Position numbers and translations under genes: made by a program | From: Pseudopithomyces maydicus | Taxonomy: Eukaryota; Ascomycota; Dothideomycetes; Pleosporales; Didymosphaeriaceae | DNA: 64,000 nt | Direction: 5' to 3' | Assembly: GCA_026873275.1 (NCBI GenBank) | Contig: JANTUC010000001.1 | Location: 558,001 to 622,000 of the forward strand | Shown here: positions 58,232-64,000 of the stretch, one piece after another | How the letters are laid out: each line of letters begins with the position of its first letter | Numbering within the stretch: position 1 is the first letter of the stretch | Notes under the pieces: generated by a model | The model's database searches: none | What the model was told of the DNA's origin: nothing | What the model saw: the letters and a program-made list of their open reading frames with translations, nothing else

Positions 58232-59536
58232 GGCGGCGGATGGCGGGCGGCTATGTGTGGACGGCGTGGGCGGAGCAGGTGATGGTTGCAGAGCAAAGCA
58301 GAGGGGCAGAGGAGCAGAGCAGAGCAGAGCAGAGGAGAGTGTCGGCCGAGGACGAGGTCAAATAGCGCAAGAGGAAAGAGAAAGGGAAGCTTTGAGGCGA
58401 GCTGATGTCGAGGGCCCCTCCAACTGCGCCACGCCGTCCCCCGCTGTCGCCCCACGGCTGGGTCCCCCTTGCCTTGCACCCCTCTTTGGGCCCCTGACCA
58501 CCACCGCCGTCACTGTCCGCAGGCACGGGTGCGGGCGCAGTCGCAGGTGCGGGCGCAGTCGCAGGTGCGGGCGCAGTCGCAGTCGCAGTCGCAGTCACAG
58601 TCACAGTCACAGTCACAGAGAGGCTGGGGCGTCGCTCTTCTCAGCCCTACACAATCTACGCAGTCTACGCAATCGTCGATCCCGGTCGTGTGTGTGTGTC
58701 ATACCAGTGCTGCGCCACAAAACTGATCAATCTCCTCATACCAGTAGTCTGCTTGCAGTAGCTACCGTACAGTACAGCACTGTGCATGCAGGCCACTCTG
58801 GGAACCCTGGCTTACTAAATCACATGCATATGCATACCGTACACTACATACCGTACACCATGTGCATACACTACACTACAGCCAGCATTACATGGCAGCC
58901 CAGCCATCTGCCCATTCTCCGTCCCTGACCCCCAACAGCATGCATTTTCATTTGTTCCACGCACACTGCATCGTACTGCAGCCGAAGAATCATAGCCCAC
59001 CCTGCTATCATGGTGCACTGATGCGCGAAACCCACCTTTCCGAGGTTCCAAGGTTGCTGCATTTCCACGTGACCCTTGGTCCGCTCCAGTACACGATGCG
59101 CATATCGTATTAGCTTCAGCTTCCATGTCCCCCTTCATCGATCCTGCGTGGGCGAGCAAACATTGCAACAAACGTGGCTTGCCCACCCAGCGCGAGGTAC
59201 AACGCGTCTCAAAACCACGGCAAGCCGAATTTGGTCGCCCCGAGCATCTTCCCATGTGGCCCCGAGCCCCACATGGAGCCTCGACGCGTTCGTGAGCCTG
59301 TGCATCCATGCCCCAGTGTGTTCGACTCTGGCCCGTGGCTGAACTTTTTGGTGATGCGCTCTGTCTCGACACCAAGGCTGCCCAGGTGCAGATGAAGCCA
59401 CGTGTCTGCAGACGGGCGGTAATTGCGAGACAACCCAGGACCACGGACAAACAAGGATCCAATTGCATTCTTGCCGCCAGCCAAACGAAACGTCCAAGAG
59501 ATCAGAAAAAGAACGCTCAGTCGGAAGTTGGGTGCG
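58232..59536. other. Intergenic region with minisatellite
   Basis: The region comprises the vWA gene promoter and the 3' flank of the Ras GTPase. It includes GCAGAG-type repeats near 58290-58340 and the minisatellite at 58533-58618. Open frames through the repeats are not credible genes. Confidence 0.5.
58533..58618. repeat. 18-bp / 6-bp compound tandem repeat
   Basis: About two and a half copies of an 18-bp unit (GCGCAGTCGCAGGTGCGG) grade into four GTCGCA and several GTCACA hexamers. The pattern shows step-wise slippage from an 18-mer to a 6-mer. It lies about 300 bp upstream of the vWA gene. Confidence 0.85.
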
Positions 59537-60306
59537 TCAAAGTATCGTACATCTTGGTCGGTGATTCCGTCTGTTGTGACGGCGGTCTCCAGGTCTCGGT
59601 GGGCGAGGCCTCCCGCGTTCAGCCATCGCCCTTTGATCGCGATCCTTGTGTATGATCTGTCGACATAAATCCACAAACGCTTCGTCGACATTGGCACGGC
59701 GCCGAGCACTTGCTTCGTAATACGGTACTCCGCCCCACTCTTGCGACAGTTTGAATGCGCGCGCTCGGGGTACTGCTCGGTCGTCTTCGAGGTCGGACTT
59801 GTTGCCTACCAAAACCATGGGGACGTTGTCATCTTCCTTGATACGTCGGATCTGCTCGCGCAGCTCCTGGAGTTCGTAAAGCGAGGACATGCTAGTGATT
59901 GAGAAGACAAGCAGGAACCCTTGTCCGGTTTTCATGTACAGTTCTCTCATCGCAGTGAACTGCTCTGTGCCGGCCGTGTCGAGGATCTCCAGAATGACGT
60001 GTCGCCCCTGTACAAAAGGATTAGATGGTTGCACCGTGTTTCGAATTGATCAACAAACATCTACTTCAATCGCCTTTCGATATGAATCTTCTATGGTTGG
60101 ATCGTAGCTTTCAATCCACACATTTTGTACAAATTGTGCTTTGAGCAGTCAGTCCGGATACCGACCGGCAGTGTGACAAGCTTGGAAGACTTACCTGTAA
60201 GGCAGCTCTTGCCTACGCCTCCAGACTGCGTTGGTCAGCGCTACGCCTTGATGCACCAGAGGGTACTTGCCCCCAACACTACAATGTGATATTCCCGTTG
60301 GCTCAT
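59537..60306 (-). CDS. RSR1: Ras-family GTPase RSR1/BUD1 (Rap1-like)
   Basis: Exons 60271-60306, 60195-60225, 60059-60138 and 59537-60007 give 205 residues. The first intron must be GC-AG (GGG/GCAAGT at 60273-60265) to yield [20 protein letters not shown] with a proper GxxxxGKS P-loop; a GT donor three bases later destroys the motif spacing. Further blocks are [15 protein letters not shown] (effector), [16 protein letters not shown] (switch II, with the Ras Gln replaced by Glu-Gln as in Rap/Ras types), [27 protein letters not shown] and the C-terminal basic tail with CaaX box CTIL, a geranylgeranylation signal. In fungi Rsr1 guides Cdc42 polarity at sites of growth and septation. Its effector machinery may overlap STE50 signalling elsewhere in this window. 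Confidence 0.93.
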
Positions 60307-61216
60307 GCCGTAACTTTGAGCGTCGGCCAAGATGTCGCGGGCGTCGTGGAAAGATGCTGCTGTCGGCTAGCAGAGCGATGAACGGTTCAATTCTGGGCGC
60401 GAGTTTTCACAAGACAGACGGCTGGAGGTTGTTGTGCGTTTGTTGCGTTACGTGCATATGCTGTGGGCGGGGCGAATGGGCGCGAGCTCACGGCGAAGCA
60501 GCTGGCCGAGCAGAGGGCGCGACAAGGTGTTCAGCAAAGGGGGAGGGGGTGCTATGTTGTGAGCTATCGGGGAAATGTGGCTGCTGGATAAGGCCGAAAA
60601 GCTGGGCTTGCAAGGCGTGTCCGTCGCGAATGCGCAAAGAGTTTTGCGCGAGGCTTATCGATTGGAAGAATGTCAGGGGAGCGGCACGAGTCTGTTTTCC
60701 TGCCTCCAATGGGGTCGGATGTTTGGAGAGATGCGTCAAAAGCCTCACGGGAAAAGTTAGGGCGAGGTGCATGATTAAATGCTAGCCCCAGCCTGACATA
60801 AGTCAAGTACTGGGTGCTAGGCACAGGCGAAGGCATCGCGGCAACCCGGGCGCGAACCGAATGCTTGACACGTCCAGTCCGCGCCGTTATCCGTGTACCA
60901 CGCTGCGCAGGGCTGCACGCCGCGGGATTCAGCAGCGAGCAGCGCGCAACGCTTCATGGCCACGCAGAGTGGTTGGACGGCGCTCGACGACTCCAAGGGA
61001 CGGTTGAGGCATGACTTTGCAATTTTGGCATGACCACGCTGGGCGTGCGAGACGGCGTCCATCCCGTCCGCGTCTCTGGGCCCGGCTCTGTGCCGTAGGG
61101 TTTTGCTAACCGGTACATCGGGAGGAACCTTGCCCTTTCAGGCCGCATGTGGCTCTCACGGTGCTGCTGTCAGTCGCCGATGCTGTTGTTGCAGCTTGGG
61201 TGCGCCCTCATGCGAT

Positions 61217-61280
61217 CATGCTTCCATGCTTCGATGCTTCCATGCTTCCATGCTTCCATGCTTCCATGCTTCCATGCTTC
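61217..61280. repeat. 8-bp tandem repeat (CATGCTTC)x8
   Basis: Eight perfect-phase copies with one G-for-C change in the third copy. It is probably a minisatellite. The copy number should vary between strains. Confidence 0.9.
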
Positions 61281-61818
61281 CAAGCACTTCACAAGTGTTG
61301 GAACACCAGAGGACGCCGTATGCGCCTCCTCTTGGAGAGAATGCGCAAACGAACGGCTGCTTCCGGGGCACCAGACTTGTGACGTCGCACGGCGGTGAGA
61401 TGCGCCTGCAAGAAGAGTCAGTGCAGCCTGCACTGCCGGCAGTTATCTGGCTTCCAAGCTTTGTCGTGAAGCACGTCGCTCATTCACGCCCGCCCACGAC
61501 CGTGCTGGTTCGGACGCAGCCGCGCTGATCGGAAAGACGACTGCCTCGCCCTTCCCTCACCGCAACGGAGCTACACGTCAGATCAAGTAGTTCGGCGCGT
61601 CGCGTCCATGCACAGACGACTCAATCGGACCGCGCTTGTAGACCTCGAGCAAGGCTCGACGGAATCGGCCCACCACCCCCGTCGGATCCATGTCGTCGAG
61701 TGATCCAGCGGCTCTGCGGCGCTGCGCTCAGCTGACGACCCCTAGAGCACTTGAAGATCGCAGCGGTGAGCCGCTGAGAACATGCACCAAGATTACAAGT
61801 TTCTCATTCCGGGATATT

Positions 61819-61880
61819 GGAACATTGGATTGCTGGAACATTGGATTGCTGGAACATTGGATTGCTGGAACATTGGAACC
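61819..61880. repeat. 16-bp tandem repeat (GGAACATTGGATTGCT)x3.9
   Basis: Three full copies and most of a fourth lie head to tail immediately upstream of the TAGGTA element in the EMC1 promoter. Each copy carries an ATTGG (inverted CCAAT) word, so the array could multiply a CCAAT-binding site; that is inference. Confidence 0.85.
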
Positions 61881-62038
61881 TGAGGACCTTCCAACCTTGG
61901 GAACCTAGGTAGGTAGGTACCTAATTTACCGGATCACGTGCTCGCTTCGGTCCGACGTAGGTCCCGCGTCGGTGCCAAGAGGCCTTGCTGTTGTGACGGA
62001 GCCCAGCAGTTCGCAGAAGCAACCCACCAGCAACCACG

Positions 62039-64000
62039 ATGCGTTCTTATGCTGCGCTGGTCATTGCAGTGTGTCTGGCACCGGCCGCTGCTATTTTCGA
62101 GGACGATGCGTTCCACATAGACTTCCATTATGCCTTGCTAGGCCAACCGAAACATGAGGCCACCTTCTTCCAGAAGCCTTATGCTGCCAGCAAAGCCTCC
62201 CTCCTATACACTGTTTCCGAGAACGGAACTGTCGGTGCAGTGAACCCCAAGGACGGCGCATTAGTGTGGCGCTCGGCTCCAGGCGTGTGTGGGACAGGCC
62301 ACCTTAGGGCCGGCGAAGAGCAAGACACCGTTATCAGCGCCCTCGAGGATCGCATAACTGCGTGGAGTGCCTCGGACGGCCGCATCGCTTGGCAAACCAG
62401 CGTCCACGGTGCGATTGCAGAAGACTTGGAGATTCTGGAACAAGAGGACGGAATTTCCAGCAACGAGATTAAGGATGCACTCGTGCTACTGAGCCACGGT
62501 ATCAACGGTGTGAAGAGACTTGATGGCAAGACGGGACGCGTCAAGTGGACCTTTGAGGATACAAGGTACGTCGTGCGGTTATGAACAACATGCTTTCACT
62601 GACTTGTGCAGCGGTGATACTCCTTTCCAAGTGTCTTCCTCGCCTACCACCATCTACTACGTCTCTTTACACTCGCCACTTTTGGGAGGCGGTTCCAAGC
62701 TCAGGATCACAAGTTTAAGTCCCATTACTGGCAAGAAGCTTGATTCGTACATGTTGAGTTCCGAGGGTGAAGTGTATACAAAGGACAACATTCTCTTTGC
62801 TGGAGCGAATACGGCAGCACCTATCCTTGCATGGACTGACAAAACGCACAAGGTACTCAAGGTGAATGTCATCGGGACAAAAGGCGTTTCAAGCTTCAAC
62901 ACGCCTTCCAGCGAATTCGTCGAGTCGATTACTCTCCATGCACCCAAGAAGGTCAATTCGCTACCTCATTTCCTAGTCGAATACCAAACGGCTACAGGAC
63001 ACTCCGCTGAGGTCTATCATATCGATTTGAAAAAGGGTGCTGTTTCTCAGGCCTATAAACTTCCACTTTTTAAGGGCAAGGGCACGTTCGCGACCAGCAC
63101 TTCGGACGCCAACGTATACTTCACGAGAATCACGGCTGAGGAAGTAACAGTTGTTTCTTCGGTTTCACATGGAGTTCTTGGCAGATGGTCGGTTACAGGC
63201 TCTCCCGCTCTCGCGGGGGCCTACCCAGTTCATGGTGTCTCTGAAGTTGTCGTGAAAGGCACATCTGCTTCCGCTGTGAGATCCGCTGTTCTTTTTTCCA
63301 ATGGACAATGGGCTCTTGTTCGGAACAATGAGATTGCATGGAGTCGACCTGAATTCTTATCCGGTACTGTAGCGGCAGTCTGGGCACAGCTGCCCGAAGA
63401 AGAATCTCTCGCTCTTCAACTGGAAGAAGAGCATCACCAAGACATCATCAGTGCTTATATCCATCGTGTGAACAGGCACCTACGCGATCTGGACCATGTT
63501 CCGGCATGGCTACAAAGCTTGCCCAATAGGGTGTTGGGAAGCGTTGCTGGTAAAACAGACGATTCCACCATTGGAGAAATCCAGCATGATACATTTGGGT
63601 TTCACAAGCTGGTCATTTCTGCGACTGACACAGGATATTTGTCTGCGCTCGATGTAGGCTCGAAGGGAAAGATTGTGTGGAGTATCAATCTTCGTCAGTT
63701 CATGCCTACGACTACGTATTTCAGACCGTCTTTGAAGGCGTTCCGGGGTTTCGTCGAGATTCAAGATGCCGGTGCTACCAAACCTTTGTTCATAAACTCA
63801 ACTACTGGCGAACAAGTGTCTCCCGAGTACGTACACGACCAATCGCCGCTGGCCCTCGGGGAGGATACTTTGATTACGTACAAACTTTCGGAAGGCCAGC
63901 TCAAAGGCTTCCTGGGTGTTGAAGCCTCTTCGCAACCTGTCTGGACCTTCGTACCTTCTGCGGGGAGAGGATCGTCGGTTTTACACCCAGACCAGCCAAA
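62039..64000 (+). CDS. EMC1: ER membrane protein complex subunit 1 (EMC1), N-terminal part
   Basis: Exon 1 is 62039-62565; exon 2 starts at 62612 and stays open to the window end. The protein starts with a signal peptide (MRSYAALVIAVCLAPAAAIF), followed by EDDAFHIDFHYALLGQP, the standard fungal EMC1 opening. Beta-propeller-like repeats follow (LLYTVSENGTVGAVNPKDGA; GHLRAGEEQDTVISALEDRI), part of the lumenal PQQ-type propeller. Later text such as GFHKLVISATDTGYLSALDV and NSTTGEQVSPEYV fits the same region. EMC1 is the large single-pass subunit of the EMC insertase for tail-anchored and multi-pass membrane proteins. The transmembrane helix and the DUF1620-type C-terminal domain lie beyond base 64000. 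The intron is GTACGT...TGTGCAG; reading resumes as SGDTPFQVSSSP. No frame break is seen in the 830 residues or so before the edge of what I can judge. Confidence 0.92.

Larger units (their letters stand above)
60307..62038. promoter_or_regulatory. Divergent intergenic region RSR1 / EMC1 with two tandem repeats
   Basis: This 1.7 kb contains no supported gene. It has an 8-bp repeat (61217-61280), a 16-bp repeat (61819-61880) and a CCTAGGTAGGTAGGTACCTA element (61904-61923) about 115 bp before the EMC1 start. Confidence 0.5.

Noticed and set aside
61217..61280. CRISPR-like array
   Set aside because: Direct tandem repeats with no spacers, in a eukaryotic genome; it is a minisatellite.

Overview
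The window is nuclear DNA of a filamentous ascomycete, most probably a dothideomycete of the Pleosporales type. This rests on short (about 45-60 bp) GT-AG introns with CTAAC/CTGAC-like branch sites, compact intergenic spaces, a typical fungal gene set and one short AT-rich island that looks like a RIP-degraded repeat. The species cannot be fixed from sequence alone. Gene models were built by hand from reading frames, splice signals and family knowledge. Exon sums were checked for frame.

Layout. 1-10 kb: 5' end of translation factor eIF4B/TIF3 (minus), a Tim17/22/23-type membrane protein (plus), the MAPK adaptor STE50 (minus), a SUS1/ENY2-like factor (plus) and the AAA ATPase CDC48 (minus). 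10-25 kb: an SSU1-type sulfite/anion exporter, an SRR1-like protein, an intron-containing tRNA-Arg(ACG), a UBP1/UBP16-like deubiquitinase, an eight-exon serine carboxypeptidase, a small single-pass membrane protein, an LPMO_10-like secreted protein and an ABM-domain protein. 25-43 kb: acetyl-CoA carboxylase ACC1, NudE (dynein regulator), a peroxisomal PMP47/ANT1-type carrier, a uracil phosphoribosyltransferase, a fluoride exporter FEX and a four-helix membrane protein. 43-55 kb is a more accessory block: an MDR reductase pseudogene, an intact MDR alcohol dehydrogenase, a catalase-like gene, a secreted GH36 alpha-galactosidase, an AT-rich repeat relic and a Zn2Cys6 transcription factor. 55-64 kb: a vWA-domain protein with a Pro/Gln/Gly-rich N-terminus, an RSR1/BUD1-type Ras GTPase and the start of EMC1.

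Most genes are conserved housekeeping functions (translation, proteostasis, lipid synthesis, polarity and MAPK signalling, nuclear migration) with no operon-like logic. The one plausible small functional neighbourhood is 44.5-51.2 kb (alcohol dehydrogenase, catalase-like, alpha-galactosidase, all plus strand, with a transcription factor beyond the repeat), but co-regulation is only a guess.

The strongest unusual signal concerns data quality. Six clearly conserved genes (SUS1-like, ACC1, peroxisomal carrier, UPRT, FEX twice, vWA protein) each read correctly only if one base is missing, mostly in short homopolymers. Since ACC1 is essential, residual deletion errors in the assembly are far more likely than a burst of pseudogenes. 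Other points are very small coding exons (4, 6, 23 and 27 nt), two GC-AG introns, a 7-nt tRNA intron and a recurrent TAGGTA-type intergenic motif. I found no convincing evidence for a wholly new biological system.
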